Notes: a model not told the origin generated them from the sequence alone. 64,000 nucleotides of DNA from Yoonia sp. I 8.24 (GCF_022096995.1 NZ_JACXGQ010000009.1:1-64000), one strand, 5' to 3'; positions 18,620 to 28,210 are shown, numbered from the stretch's first letter. Made by a program: numbers and translations.

Positions 18620-18796
18620 ATGTCCGATCAGCCATCCGATCAAACGACCCCCGCCCAGCGCGCCCTTGCTGAGGCAGAAGCACGCCGTAAGGCCAGTGGC
18701 AAGGATGGCTTGCCGACTGAATTAGGTGGGCGAGACGGGCCTGAGCCGGTACGTTTTGGCGATTGGGAACGCAAAGGGATTGCAGTCGATTTCTAA
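18620..18796 (+). CDS. DUF1674 protein, SDHAF4-like succinate dehydrogenase assembly factor
   Basis: 58 residues starting MSDQPSDQTTPAQRALAEAE. The C-terminal block GRDGPEPVRFGDWERKGIAV followed by DF is the hallmark of the DUF1674/SDHAF4 family, whose eukaryotic members bind the flavoprotein subunit of succinate dehydrogenase before assembly. A bacterial role in flavinylated SdhA stability is inference. A strong AAGGAG lies before the ATG at 18620; upstream in-frame starts are unsupported. The gene is divergent from rsmB with only 68 bases between start codons. Confidence 0.88.
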   Translation: MSDQPSDQTTPAQRALAEAEARRKASGKDGLPTELGGRDGPEPVRFGDWERKGIAVDF

Positions 18797-18961
18797 GCGA
18801 TGCAATCAGCGGGTAGCTTGCGTCGGGCGTGGTCGCGTTATGCGGCATTGCATCACTCTGCAATTTTCCATATTTTCTGCTCTGCTTTCATGAAGATTTC
18901 AGGTAGTCGTAAAGAAAATGGATGCCGCACGCTTAATTTGCGGCCGTCTGAGGGAGTAAGC

Positions 18962-20080
18962 ATGCCGTTATCGATGCTGCGCATTGCCGTGCTGGGATTA
19001 TGTCTATTGACTGCTGGCTGTAGCCTGCCGCGCGGGGCTGGGTTTCAATCCGAAGTGTTGGCCGCATCCAACGCAGGCAACCGCGAAGAGGGCGAAGAGG
19101 CCGTCTATGATTTCGAAGTTGTCGCGGTCACCCGTGAAACATTGCCGGTGATCAATGCATGGCCTAATCGCGATGTGCAGTCTTTTCCTTGGATCGCGAG
19201 CCAAGAACAGCCTGCATCGCTGATTATCGCGCCGGGCGATACCGTTCAGCTAACAATATGGGACGCTGAAGAAAACTCGCTTTTGGCCGGGGCTGGGCAG
19301 CGCGTCACACCGTTGCAAGATACCAAAGTTGGTGCCAACGGGCGCATTTTTGTCCCTTATATCGGTGATATGCATATTTCCGGCATGTCTGAGATGACAG
19401 CGCGCGGGCGTATCGAAGAAGAGCTAAGCCGCACTATTCCATCGGCGCAGGTGCAACTGATCGTCCTGCCCGGCCGCGCGAACATGGCCAACCTGATGAC
19501 AGGTTTCGGGGCGCCGGGCCTATATGAATTGCCGGACCGGAACTTTAAGCTGCTGGAACTTTTGTCGCTTGCCGGGGGGGCTGACCCGTCGCTTCTGAAC
19601 CCGCAGGTGAGACTGATCCGTGCCGGGCGCACCTATGGAGTGTCGCTGAAACGGTTGATGGAAGAGCCCGCGCTGAACACGACAATGCGTGGCGGGGACC
19701 GCGTGATGATCATTGGTGACGACCGCAATTTTCTATCGCTTGGCGCGACTGGGTCCGAAGCCGTACATCAAATAACCCAACCCGATATGACCGCGCTTGA
19801 AGCCTTGTCGACCATCGGCGGTTTGAGCGATGGGGTCGCGAACCCCAAGGGTATCTTGATCATGCGTGAATATGATGCCGACGCAGTGCGCGATGATGTG
19901 ACAGGTCCTGCGCAGGAACGCGTGGTGTTCACGATGGACCTGACCTCAGCGGACGGGCTGTTTTCGGCAGGCAAATTTATCATCCAGGATGATGATTTGA
20001 TTTATGGCACCGAAAGCGCGCTTGGGCCCGCTTTGACGGTATTTAGTCTGGGACAAAATATCGCCTCGCTGGTGAACTGA
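18962..20080 (+). CDS. polysaccharide biosynthesis/export lipoprotein (Wza-like)
   Basis: 372 residues. The N-terminus MPLSMLRIAVLGLCLLTAGC is a lipoprotein signal with lipobox TAGC. Residues about 85-180 form the Poly_export domain (IIAPGDTVQLTIWDAEENSLL, GANGRIFVPYIGDMHISGMS), followed by two SLBB-like domains with GFGAPGLYELPDRNFKLLEL and TALEALSTIGGLSDG. It should form an outer-membrane channel for capsule or exopolysaccharide. GAGGGAG precedes the ATG at 18962. No Wzc-type kinase gene adjoins it, so its partners must lie elsewhere. It converges on the RTX gene with 5 bases between. Confidence 0.92.
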   Translation: MPLSMLRIAVLGLCLLTAGCSLPRGAGFQSEVLAASNAGNREEGEEAVYDFEVVAVTRETLPVINAWPNRDVQSFPWIASQEQPASLIIAPGDTVQLTIWDAEENSLLAGAGQRVTPLQDTKVGANGRIFVPYIGDMHISGMSEMTARGRIEEELSRTIPSAQVQLIVLPGRANMANLMTGFGAPGLYELPDRNFKLLELLSLAGGADPSLLNPQVRLIRAGRTYGVSLKRLMEEPALNTTMRGGDRVMIIGDDRNFLSLGATGSEAVHQITQPDMTALEALSTIGGLSDGVANPKGILIMREYDADAVRDDVTGPAQERVVFTMDLTSADGLFSAGKFIIQDDDLIYGTESALGPALTVFSLGQNIASLVN

Positions 20081-20085
20081 TCCTG

Positions 20086-22320
20086 TTAAAAAAGAATGAT
20101 GTCATCCGCGAGCGTGGTGGCATCGGTCACGTTTTCAATGGTCAATACATCGCCATCCCCAAAGTCGATTATCATTTGCGTTCCATTAAGCGTCCCATAG
20201 ATCAGCAAAAGGTCGGCCGCAGATGTGAGCCCGGTCCAAAGGCCCGCATCAAGCGTAATATGGTCTTCGCCTTGTGTGAAATCTGCGATCACATCGCTGC
20301 CGCCTTCAAAGATAAATTCATCCGCGCCAGCATCGCCATAGAGAATATCGTCACCTGCCCCGCCGCTGATCGTGTCATTCCCGTCACCGCCGCGCAGAAC
20401 GTCTTGTCCGCTCCCACCAAAGATATCGTCATCGCCTGCGCCGCCTAGCAGCATGTCAGCACCGGCATCGCCTTCCAAAACGTCATCACCTCCCCGCCCC
20501 ATAAGCGTGTCATCACTAGCGCCGCCAGTTACGGTATCATTCCCACCACCTGCCATAATCACATCGCGCCCATCACCACCGTTGATCGTGTCATCCCCTA
20601 CGGTCCCCATGATAAGATCATCGGTTGCGGTGCCATCGGTGGGGCTGGGGCTGGGTGCCCCATCAAATGCGTCACGCAAGTCGTCACTGTTTCCATCTGC
20701 GATCAGCGCTGTGCCGGCCAATGGGTCCATGACGCCGGTATCTATAACAGGGGAAGACGGGGGTGATGGATCAGGTGGCGGGGTTGCGGGGCCCGGGTAG
20801 CCCGGTGTTGCGCTATTTGGAATGCGGGTCACCCCGATCAGATCAGCGTTGGTGAATGCGCGATAATCGATTGGATTCCCATCAGCGCTATAGATCGTCA
20901 GTAGCTCATCGCCGTATCTGATTTCGACACCGTTTGCGGTAATGGTCATGGTGAGTTGGCTGATGTCACGCAGCATAGACCAATTTGACAGATCAATAAC
21001 GTCTTCACCTAATGTGAAATCGGTAATCGTGTCGTCCATGTCATCAGCAGAGAGGATAAACACATCCGCACCCGCCCCGCCGGTCATCGTATCGCTGCCA
21101 TCGCCATCACGCAGAATGTCATCGCCTGCGCCTGCTTGCAGATCATCCGGGCCGTCGTGCCCCTGCAAAATATCAGCACCCGCCGTTCCGGCGAGGATGC
21201 CGCCAGCAAGCGTAGCAGTGGTCGTGATCCCAGCGGTGCCGATGTCATATCGCAATTTGGTTAGGCCAATTTCGCTACTGCTGGCGACATAAATATCAAG
21301 CCCACCGCCTGTCCCGGCCACCGCAATTGCGCTGATATTTTCAAGCCCCATTTCGGTGGTGTCCGCGATATGCGCACGCTTTACCAACTGCCCGCCTTCA
21401 AGCAATGTAAACACGGTGATCCCATCATCCGCCCCGCCTGCGATGACATAGGTTTGCCCGTTGTGGGTTACGGTCTCTAGGGCTGTGATCCCGTCAAACC
21501 GGGTTTCTAAGGTATCCAGCACATGGTCGCGGATAATCATCTGCCCGCTGGCGTCGATCTCCATCACGCTGATACTGCCGCTTCCGGCCGCGCCGAGTAA
21601 TACATAATTTGTGCCGTCCACAAGCGCGGTCGCCATGACCGTAGGCGCAGATACCCAAAGGTTTTCGGTGGTGCCAAGGTCTTGTGCCAAGGTCAACGCG
21701 CCCGTCGCATCGACCAACCAACTGCTGATGCCGTTGTCCACACCACTTGCAGTCAGAAGCAAGTTTTGGCCGCCGATATTAAGCGAGGCCGTCGCCGATA
21801 TCTGATTGACATAGCTGCCCGGTGTCCCAGTCAATTGCGTTTGCGTCGTCATGACCCCGGTCGTGTCAAACGTGATTTGCCCGATTCCGGCGGCACCCGC
21901 GATGCCACCATAGGCGATCTGTTCCCCAGAAATCAGGGTGATTATCGTAAAGTCCTGGAATCCAGAAAAGCTGACCCCCGCCAGCGCAGTGGTTCCATCA
22001 AAGGCCCCATCTGTATCAAGGGTTACGGTTTGCAGGATGCCGCCGGTGCCACCCCCGCTTAGGATCGTGATGCCGCTGCCAGTTTGTACGGCTGCTATCG
22101 TCGCTGTGCTGCCAGCGATATCCCCACCGTCGAGCACAAAGCTGTCGATCAGCGCCGGTACCGCCCCGGAAATATCCCAGCCGTTGAGGAGCCCGTCGTA
22201 TTGGGTTGTGCTGTAAAGCACCTGCACCCCATCTACTGTCATTAAAGACAGATCCGTGATGTGCGAATACGCGAGCTCAGCCCCATTGCTGAGGTAAGTT
22301 ACCATAGTGATGTCTGACAT
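20086..22320 (-). CDS. large RTX calcium-binding protein with a propeller-like N-terminal domain
   Basis: 744 residues without a Sec signal. Residues 1-375 contain repeating units of about 50 residues ending in strand pairs such as NYVLLGAAGSGSISVMEIDASG and TYVIAGGADDGITVFTLLEGG, suggesting a beta-propeller of the lactonase/WD type. A first RTX block (about 380-430), a spacer, a Pro/Ser-rich linker (about 510-540), and a second RTX block of about a dozen GGxGxDxxx nonamers (about 575-690) follow, then a hydrophobic C-terminus ending DDIILF. This is the architecture of type I secretion substrates. No exporter is nearby. Probably an extracellular Ca-dependent adhesin or enzyme; function not known. 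Confidence 0.88.
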   Translation of the reverse strand: MSDITMVTYLSNGAELAYSHITDLSLMTVDGVQVLYSTTQYDGLLNGWDISGAVPALIDSFVLDGGDIAGSTATIAAVQTGSGITILSGGGTGGILQTVTLDTDGAFDGTTALAGVSFSGFQDFTIITLISGEQIAYGGIAGAAGIGQITFDTTGVMTTQTQLTGTPGSYVNQISATASLNIGGQNLLLTASGVDNGISSWLVDATGALTLAQDLGTTENLWVSAPTVMATALVDGTNYVLLGAAGSGSISVMEIDASGQMIIRDHVLDTLETRFDGITALETVTHNGQTYVIAGGADDGITVFTLLEGGQLVKRAHIADTTEMGLENISAIAVAGTGGGLDIYVASSSEIGLTKLRYDIGTAGITTTATLAGGILAGTAGADILQGHDGPDDLQAGAGDDILRDGDGSDTMTGGAGADVFILSADDMDDTITDFTLGEDVIDLSNWSMLRDISQLTMTITANGVEIRYGDELLTIYSADGNPIDYRAFTNADLIGVTRIPNSATPGYPGPATPPPDPSPPSSPVIDTGVMDPLAGTALIADGNSDDLRDAFDGAPSPSPTDGTATDDLIMGTVGDDTINGGDGRDVIMAGGGNDTVTGGASDDTLMGRGGDDVLEGDAGADMLLGGAGDDDIFGGSGQDVLRGGDGNDTISGGAGDDILYGDAGADEFIFEGGSDVIADFTQGEDHITLDAGLWTGLTSAADLLLIYGTLNGTQMIIDFGDGDVLTIENVTDATTLADDIILF

Positions 22321-22522
22321 GCGTGGTCCCCCCCAGGACCAAAGAACAGTCGTCGATCTTTAGGGTCGTGGCGAGGCGGGGCAGGCACATGGTCGAAATG
22401 CGGCAGGATCATGGACCTTAGGTCGAAATTGGCTCAATAAATCGGTGAATTTTAGAAGGATGCTACGGGTGTACCTGTGGCGCAGGGGGCGGTAGAACGA
22501 TCCGACGCAGAAGGTGAAAATC

Positions 22523-23890
22523 ATGAGCACACCCAAATTTGGCACCAGCGGATTGCGCGGCCTTGTCACCGCACTGACACCGGATTGCGTTGGGCAACAT
22601 GTCACGGCTTTCATCGCGTCTTGTCCGATTGGCACGGGGATTTACATCGGCCACGATCTGCGCCCGTCCTCGCCTGAGATTGCTGCAATGGTTTCCCTTG
22701 CGGCGGTGACGGCGGGGGTGCATGTGACGATGTGTGGCGCGGTGCCTACCCCGGCGCTGGCCTTGGGGGCAATGTCCGCAGGCGCCGCGGCGGTGATGAT
22801 CACGGGGAGCCATATTCCAGCGGATCGCAACGGGCTTAAATTCTATACACCCGCTGGCGAAATCACAAAGGCGCATGAGCAAGCCATCCTTGCTGCATTG
22901 GGCAAGACGGTAGCGGTCAATCCCGGCACTCTGTCCCAGAACGACCAAATCTGCACCCAAAATAATGCGCGCTATGTGGCCGCCTATGGGCAGGCGTTGG
23001 ACGGGATGCGGATCGGGCTTTATGCACATAGCGCTGTGGGGCGTGATCAGCTTGCCGATTTGTTAACCGCGCTGGGCGCGGAAGTGGTGATGCTGGGTTG
23101 GTCCGATACATTCATCCCCGTTGATACCGAAGCTGTTTCACCTGCCTTACGCGTGCAATTGCGCGATTGGGCGGCAACGCATGACATCGCGTCAATTGTT
23201 TCGACTGATGGCGACGGGGACCGTCCGCTGGTGACAGATGCGGGGGGCATCGTGATTCCAGGTGATATTCTTGGCCAGATCACAGCGCAGGCCTTGGGCG
23301 CAGAAACCGCAGTGACCCCAGTGTCGTCGAACACCGGTGTGGATCAAATCCTATCGGTGCAGCGCACTAAGATCGGGTCGCCATATGTAATTGCGGGTAT
23401 GGAAGCCTGCGCAGGCAAAACCGTTGGCTATGAGGCAAACGGGGGATTCCTTTTGGGGTTTTGTGCGCAAGGACCAAACGGGACATTACCACCATTGATG
23501 ACCCGTGATGCCATTTTGCCCATGCTCGCGGTGCTTGCCGCAGCACGCCAGCGCAGTGTCGCAGAACTGGTCGCTGATCAACCGGCTCGGTTCACTGCGG
23601 CAGATCGCTTGCAGAATGTCGCGACAGATAAGACGCAGGCACTGGTGCGTGAGCTTTCCGAAACGTACGAATCGCGCGCCGCGTTTTTGCGGTGTTTCGA
23701 AGGACAAGAAGCCGACATCAATCAAACCGACGGGCTCCGGATAACGCTGCAAGATGGTCGCATCGTTCATCTGCGGCCTTCGGGTAACGCCCCAGAATTG
23801 CGGCTTTATGTCGAGGCAGATAGCGCCGATGCCGCGCAAGATATGCTGCGGATTGGGCTAGCTGACATATCTCGCCGCCTTGAAATGTAA
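22523..23890 (+). CDS. phosphomannomutase (phosphohexomutase family)
   Basis: 455 residues from the ATG at 22523, which has AAGG 8 bases upstream; a GTG three codons earlier overlaps that site. N-terminal FGTSGLRGL (6-14) and HDLRPSS (44-50) are family motifs. The phosphoserine loop is TGSHIPADRNG with Ser96, a variant of the more usual TASHNP, and the metal loop DGDGDR is at 229-234. The C-terminal sugar-phosphate loop RPSGNAPELRLYVEA is present. It would convert mannose-6-P to mannose-1-P for ManC, 3 kb away. It stands alone, between the RTX gene and galE. Confidence 0.92.
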   Translation: MSTPKFGTSGLRGLVTALTPDCVGQHVTAFIASCPIGTGIYIGHDLRPSSPEIAAMVSLAAVTAGVHVTMCGAVPTPALALGAMSAGAAAVMITGSHIPADRNGLKFYTPAGEITKAHEQAILAALGKTVAVNPGTLSQNDQICTQNNARYVAAYGQALDGMRIGLYAHSAVGRDQLADLLTALGAEVVMLGWSDTFIPVDTEAVSPALRVQLRDWAATHDIASIVSTDGDGDRPLVTDAGGIVIPGDILGQITAQALGAETAVTPVSSNTGVDQILSVQRTKIGSPYVIAGMEACAGKTVGYEANGGFLLGFCAQGPNGTLPPLMTRDAILPMLAVLAAARQRSVAELVADQPARFTAADRLQNVATDKTQALVRELSETYESRAAFLRCFEGQEADINQTDGLRITLQDGRIVHLRPSGNAPELRLYVEADSADAAQDMLRIGLADISRRLEM

Positions 23891-24010
23891 AGCACACCGC
23901 AATTCACAAAATTCTTGGTGTATTGTGACAAAATGCACAGACTTTAGCACCTAAAAGCTTAGAAATCGGCGTCAGGGCAAGGTTCTTGTGATTTGGTTAA
24001 TGATTTGTCT

Positions 24011-24046
24011 AAGGGCTTCTCGTGTGATTTTCACCGGGAAGCCTTT
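24011..24046. terminator. hairpin terminator between phosphomannomutase and galE
   Basis: A 9-bp stem (24011-24019 with 24038-24046, one G-T pair) and 18-base loop is followed on the plus strand by TTTGTCATTTTTG. It lies directly after the galE stop on the minus strand and 120 bases after the phosphomannomutase stop, so it can serve both convergent genes. Confidence 0.5.
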
Positions 24047-24047
24047 G

Positions 24048-25067
24048 TCATTTTTGGGGATCGTACCCGTTTGGATTCGCGGATTGCCAAGCCCAGGTGC
24101 TTGCAGCCATGTCATTAAGACCATGTTCGGCCCGCCACCCAAGTTCCGCCGCCGCACGTGACGCATCCGCCTGCATGGCCGCAATATCTCCGGCGCGGCG
24201 CTCGGCTTGGATTGTTGCGATCTTCTGGCCGCAGGCACTTTCAAAAGCCGCAACCATGTCGCGTACGCTATAGCTTTGCCCGGTGCCGATATTGAAGGGG
24301 CGTGCGCCGGGTGTTTTCGTAGCATAGTCGAGCGCCGCGACATGCGCGCGGGCCAGATCAACCACATGGATATAGTCGCGCAGCCCCGTGCCGTCGGGCG
24401 TGTCGTAATCATCACCAAACACGGATAGCGCCGGACGTTTCCCGACGGCGACCTGCGCGATATATGGCATCAAATTGTTGGGAATATCTTTGGGGTCTTC
24501 GCCGATCTTTGACGAATGATGGGCGCCAACCGGGTTAAAATACCGCAGCAATACGGCGGCGGCACCCTGCGTTGCTTTCGCCCAGCTCGTCAGAATGTTT
24601 TCAGCCATCAGTTTGGATTGGCCGTAAACGGACATTGGCGCGGTTGGGTGGGCTTCGTCGTAGGGAAGATAGACAGGTTCACCGTAAACTGTGGCCGAAG
24701 AGGAAAAGATGATTGTACGGCACCCCACGCGGTCCATCGCGCGCAGGAGGGCCAGCGTACCGCCCACGTTCACATCGTAATACAGCAGCGGCTTTGCTTC
24801 GCTTTCGCCAACCGCCTTAAGTCCAGCAAAGTGGATCACCGCATCCGGGCGAAAAATTTGCATCACTTGATCAAGCATCTCGGGGTCGCGGACATCGCCT
24901 GTGTAATCTGCCACTGTACCATTCGACAGGACGCGCACCCGGTTCAAAACCTCGGGCGTGGCGTTCGAGTAATCATCCAGCACACAGACCTCATGGCCTT
25001 GGGCCATGAGCTCAAGCAATGTATGGCTACCGATATAGCCTGCGCCACCGGTAACCAGAACGCGCAT
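24048..25067 (-). CDS. galE: UDP-glucose 4-epimerase
   Basis: 339 residues of the extended short-chain dehydrogenase type. NAD-binding GGAGYIGSH is at 7-15, the catalytic triad is Ser123/124 in FSSSATVYG, Tyr148 and Lys152 in SVYGQSK. RPFNIGTGQSYSVRDMV and the ERRAGDIAAMQADASRA block are typical GalE. It interconverts UDP-glucose and UDP-galactose for surface polysaccharide. Its ATG overlaps the stop of the serralysin-like gene by one base (TGATG), with no ribosome site of its own, so translation depends on that gene. Confidence 0.95.
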   Translation of the reverse strand: MRVLVTGGAGYIGSHTLLELMAQGHEVCVLDDYSNATPEVLNRVRVLSNGTVADYTGDVRDPEMLDQVMQIFRPDAVIHFAGLKAVGESEAKPLLYYDVNVGGTLALLRAMDRVGCRTIIFSSSATVYGEPVYLPYDEAHPTAPMSVYGQSKLMAENILTSWAKATQGAAAVLLRYFNPVGAHHSSKIGEDPKDIPNNLMPYIAQVAVGKRPALSVFGDDYDTPDGTGLRDYIHVVDLARAHVAALDYATKTPGARPFNIGTGQSYSVRDMVAAFESACGQKIATIQAERRAGDIAAMQADASRAAAELGWRAEHGLNDMAASTWAWQSANPNGYDPQK

Positions 25068-26656
25068 CAGAAGATGAAGTCGCTGGTGTCCGTCAGCACT
25101 GTGCCAGTCAGCAAAATTGCCATATCGTCAACGCCATCATCGTTGCTATCGATGAAAACAGTTGTGTTCCCACCTGACGCATTTAGGGTGACATCCGCGC
25201 CGCTGATACCTAGTGCGCTTAGATCAATTTGGTCGGAACCGTTTCCAAAGTCATCTATTGTGTCGCTATTCCCAATAAAGCTGTCAGACATCGCATTAAA
25301 GACAAATGTATCTGCGCCAGCGCCGCCCGTTAGTGTATCTGCGCCCATGCCGCCAATGATCGTGTCGGCACCTGCGTCGCCATCGATATCATCATCGCCG
25401 CGCCCACCGTACAGCGTGTCGCCGCTACCACCGCCAGTGATGTCGTCGTCGCCACTGCCGCCAAAGATCGTGTCAACGCCAGTCCCGCCATCCAAGTCGT
25501 CAAACCCGCTGCCACCATAAATAGTGTTGGTACCGCTGGACACAGTGGCATCATCGCTGCCCGAATCCCCTTGCAATGTGTCATTGCCGCTACCGCCGTC
25601 CAGGTCATCGTCGCCCGTGCCGCCCACCAATTCATCGTTGCCACCGTTACCGGTTAGCTCGTTATCGGCGCCATTCCCGATCAACGTATCATCGCCTGAT
25701 CCACCAATCGCATTTTCGATGACCGCGCCGTTCGCGATTGTATAGCCGCCCGCAACCCCGTCAGCCCCAGAAATGTAACCTCCGCCACCTTCGGCGTAGA
25801 TCAAAGTTGCTTCGCGTAGGTCGATTGTGACGTCTTTTGTGCCTGAGTAGCTGATTGTGTCTTCGCCGCCCGTATCCCAAATAGAAATCCAAGCGTCGTC
25901 ATTGTCCGGGATTTCATAGACATTATCGCCGCTATTGTATGTCGTGTTCGCGCCGTAAATCTCTTGCAAAATCGCAATGTCGAGCGCCATAGGTGAAGCG
26001 GAGCTCCCGTCGTTTTGCCAGTCCGTTGCAGGGTTGGTATACAGCCCATCATTGTAGGACATGATCGTATAGACGCCCTGATTTAGGTCGTAGTCGCCAT
26101 AATAGCCAAAGGGATAGTCAGAGTTTCCGGTAAACCCTTCGAGCCCATTTAGAATGCTATCGCCGTCATGGGGGTGGGCAAGGCCCAGCCCGTGCAGTGC
26201 TTCGTGAATGATTGTGGAATAGCCTAATCCACCAGCTTCAAGCCCGCCGTCGTTATTCCAGCCATAGCCGCCGCTATTGAACGCGCCCATAAGCTGGCCT
26301 GAATAATCCTCTACAGGTGGCAAGTAAAAATACCCCAGTGATCCTGCATTTCCAAAGTCATCAAGGACGAACTGAAAGTCGGCATTAGGGTCACTGGTTT
26401 GTGTGAATGTCACGTCGATGTAATTCGAAATCGTCGTAAGCGCTGCCATGAACTGCTGCTGTTGATATGAGGTCCAACCTTCAGATGTGCGTTCACCGGG
26501 AACTGCATTGGCGGTGCCACCGCTAGGCACAAAATAGACTGTGATGGTGTCGTACCCAAGGCTACCGCCAGTATCGAGCGTTGAGGCGGGGCAGTTTTCT
26601 GACAGACCAGAAACTGATTCAGTTGTATTCGCGAGGGCTTGGCAAGTTTCACACAA
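25067..26656 (-). CDS. serralysin-like M10 zinc metalloprotease with RTX repeats
   Basis: 529 residues. The zinc motif HEALHGLGLAHPHD (H151, E152, H155, H161) and the Met-turn IMSYND (M199) define an M10 metzincin, here with GQLMGAFNSGGYGWN before it. RTX nonamers (GGSGDDTL, GGTGDDDL and similar) run from about 316 to 455, and the C-terminus ends TDTSDFIF, a type I secretion signal style. No Sec signal; the N-terminus has three cysteines (2, 5, 22). The start is TTG at 26656 with AGGAGA 9 bases upstream. Directly coupled to galE. A secreted Ca-dependent protease is likely; substrate and exporter unknown. Confidence 0.93.
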   Translation of the reverse strand: MCETCQALANTTESVSGLSENCPASTLDTGGSLGYDTITVYFVPSGGTANAVPGERTSEGWTSYQQQQFMAALTTISNYIDVTFTQTSDPNADFQFVLDDFGNAGSLGYFYLPPVEDYSGQLMGAFNSGGYGWNNDGGLEAGGLGYSTIIHEALHGLGLAHPHDGDSILNGLEGFTGNSDYPFGYYGDYDLNQGVYTIMSYNDGLYTNPATDWQNDGSSASPMALDIAILQEIYGANTTYNSGDNVYEIPDNDDAWISIWDTGGEDTISYSGTKDVTIDLREATLIYAEGGGGYISGADGVAGGYTIANGAVIENAIGGSGDDTLIGNGADNELTGNGGNDELVGGTGDDDLDGGSGNDTLQGDSGSDDATVSSGTNTIYGGSGFDDLDGGTGVDTIFGGSGDDDITGGGSGDTLYGGRGDDDIDGDAGADTIIGGMGADTLTGGAGADTFVFNAMSDSFIGNSDTIDDFGNGSDQIDLSALGISGADVTLNASGGNTTVFIDSNDDGVDDMAILLTGTVLTDTSDFIF

Positions 26657-26787
26657 GGGATAATTTCTCCTGAGAAATAAGCGTCTAAATAGTTGCGATG
26701 CTGTTAAACATCAGAATTACGGCGAAAATTAGCACGGTTGGTAACTTGCGTTCAACGTATAATTCGGAGTGCCGTCTCGCGCACGCA

Positions 26788-28200
26788 TTAGTCACGCGCG
26801 TAAATGTCTTCGTAGCGAACAATGTCATCTTCGCCCAGATAGCCCCCGGTTTGCACTTCGATCAAAACCATCGGCAGCTTTCCGGGGTTTTCAAGCCTAT
26901 GGATGGCGCCAAGCGGGATATAGACCGATTGGTTCTCGCAAAGAATCTGCACATCTTCGCCAACGGTGACTTTTGCGGTCCCTTGTACGACGATCCAATG
27001 CTCTGCGCGGTGGTGATGCGATTGCAGAGACAGGGCGCCGCCGGCCTTGACGACGATCCGCTTGACTTGAAAACGATCACCCGTTGCGAGGCTTTCGAAC
27101 CAGCCCCACGGGCGGTGATCCTTTGGAAAGCATGTCGCCTGCGGTGCGGATTTTTCTTTGAGGATCGCAACGGCTTTTTTGACGTCCTGCGCCCGGTCCT
27201 TATGCGTGACCAGCACCGCATCTGGCATGGCGACAGCGACAATATCCTTAAGCCCAATGCCGACGATTGCCTGCGTGTCGACCTCTGAGCGTAGCAAGGT
27301 ATTGGAACAGTCAATCGCGGTCGCAGGTCCGGAAAGCGCCACGCCATCCGTTTGGGTTTCACGCCAAACAGACGCCCAATCGCCAAGATCTGACCACCCG
27401 CTGGCAAAGGGGACGACAGATAGGTTGTCAGCTTTTTCCATCACCGCATAATCGATTGAGATTGCGGGCGCTGTCGTCCATGGTTCAGGCGCTAAACGCA
27501 AAAAGCCAAGGTCCGTTTTTGCCTCGGCGATTGCCGCTTGTACCGCCAGAAACATATCGGGACTTGTCGCTTGGTAGGCCCTGAGGATGGCTTGGACCGA
27601 GAACAGGAAAATCCCGGCATTCCAAAGATAACGGCCATCTTCCACCATCTTTGCGGCATGGCTTGCATCAGGTTTTTCGACAAAACCCTTGAGAGGTAAA
27701 GGGCGTGTTTCTCCGGTTGGTATGGCATCAAGCGCGAGGTACCCATAGCCCGTTTCAGCCCGGTCGGGTTGAATCCCAAAGGTGACCAATTGGCCGCTTT
27801 GTGCCGCCGGGGTTGCGGCAGCGACTGCCGCGTCAAACGCAATCTTGTCGGGGATCACGTGGTCTGAGGGGGCGACCAACATTAGCCCCTCTGGATCGGT
27901 CTGCGCCAGATGCGCCGCCGCCGCCAATATCGCAGGGCCAGTGTCACGCCCTGCGGGTTCGATCAAAACGGCACCGGGATCGATCCCAATCTCCTGCAAT
28001 TGTTGTGTGACCGTGAACCGAAATTGGTCAGCAGTGACAACGACTGGACTATTGTACGCGTCGCCCTGCAGCCGGAGCGCGCTGGTCTGGAAGAGGCTTT
28101 GGTCGCCGATTATGGGTGCAAATTGTTTCGGGTAGCTTTTGCGTGAAAGCGGCCACAGCCGTGTGCCAGATCCGCCGCATAGTATGACCGGAGTAATCAT
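26788..28200 (-). CDS. manC: mannose-1-phosphate guanylyltransferase / mannose-6-phosphate isomerase
   Basis: 470 residues. The nucleotidyltransferase domain (1-330) begins MITPVILCGGSGTRLWPLSR with the KQF that follows, and has FVEKP and LWNAGIFLF. The C-terminal cupin isomerase domain (about 350-470) shows RPWGWFESL and SLQSHHHRAEHWIVVQGTAKV with the metal-binding histidines. It makes GDP-mannose from mannose-1-P and GTP, and may isomerise fructose-6-P. GAGAGG precedes the ATG. It is the last gene of gmd-fcl-manC, 10 bases after fcl. Confidence 0.95.
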   Translation of the reverse strand: MITPVILCGGSGTRLWPLSRKSYPKQFAPIIGDQSLFQTSALRLQGDAYNSPVVVTADQFRFTVTQQLQEIGIDPGAVLIEPAGRDTGPAILAAAAHLAQTDPEGLMLVAPSDHVIPDKIAFDAAVAAATPAAQSGQLVTFGIQPDRAETGYGYLALDAIPTGETRPLPLKGFVEKPDASHAAKMVEDGRYLWNAGIFLFSVQAILRAYQATSPDMFLAVQAAIAEAKTDLGFLRLAPEPWTTAPAISIDYAVMEKADNLSVVPFASGWSDLGDWASVWRETQTDGVALSGPATAIDCSNTLLRSEVDTQAIVGIGLKDIVAVAMPDAVLVTHKDRAQDVKKAVAILKEKSAPQATCFPKDHRPWGWFESLATGDRFQVKRIVVKAGGALSLQSHHHRAEHWIVVQGTAKVTVGEDVQILCENQSVYIPLGAIHRLENPGKLPMVLIEVQTGGYLGEDDIVRYEDIYARD

Positions 28201-28210
28201 GCCACCTCTC

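Noticed and set aside
20300-20620. Near-regular spaced repeats resembling a CRISPR or tandem repeat array
   Set aside because: They are the coding repeats of RTX nonamers (GGxGxDxxx) in the minus-strand gene, of 27 bases, and translate into one open frame; no leader or spacer diversity.
23891-24010. Possible tRNA or small RNA in the PMM-galE gap
   Set aside because: No cloverleaf or CCA end; only the terminator-like hairpin to its right is supported.
24516-25520. Long plus-strand frame opposite galE and the protease
   Set aside because: Translation is low-complexity Ser/Pro-rich at the end (antisense of RTX) and lacks a ribosome site.
25330-25700. Second array of short repeats
   Set aside because: Also RTX nonamer coding repeats inside the serralysin-like gene.
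20086-26656. A type I secretion exporter for the RTX proteins
   Set aside because: No ABC transporter, membrane fusion protein or TolC gene occurs anywhere in the window.
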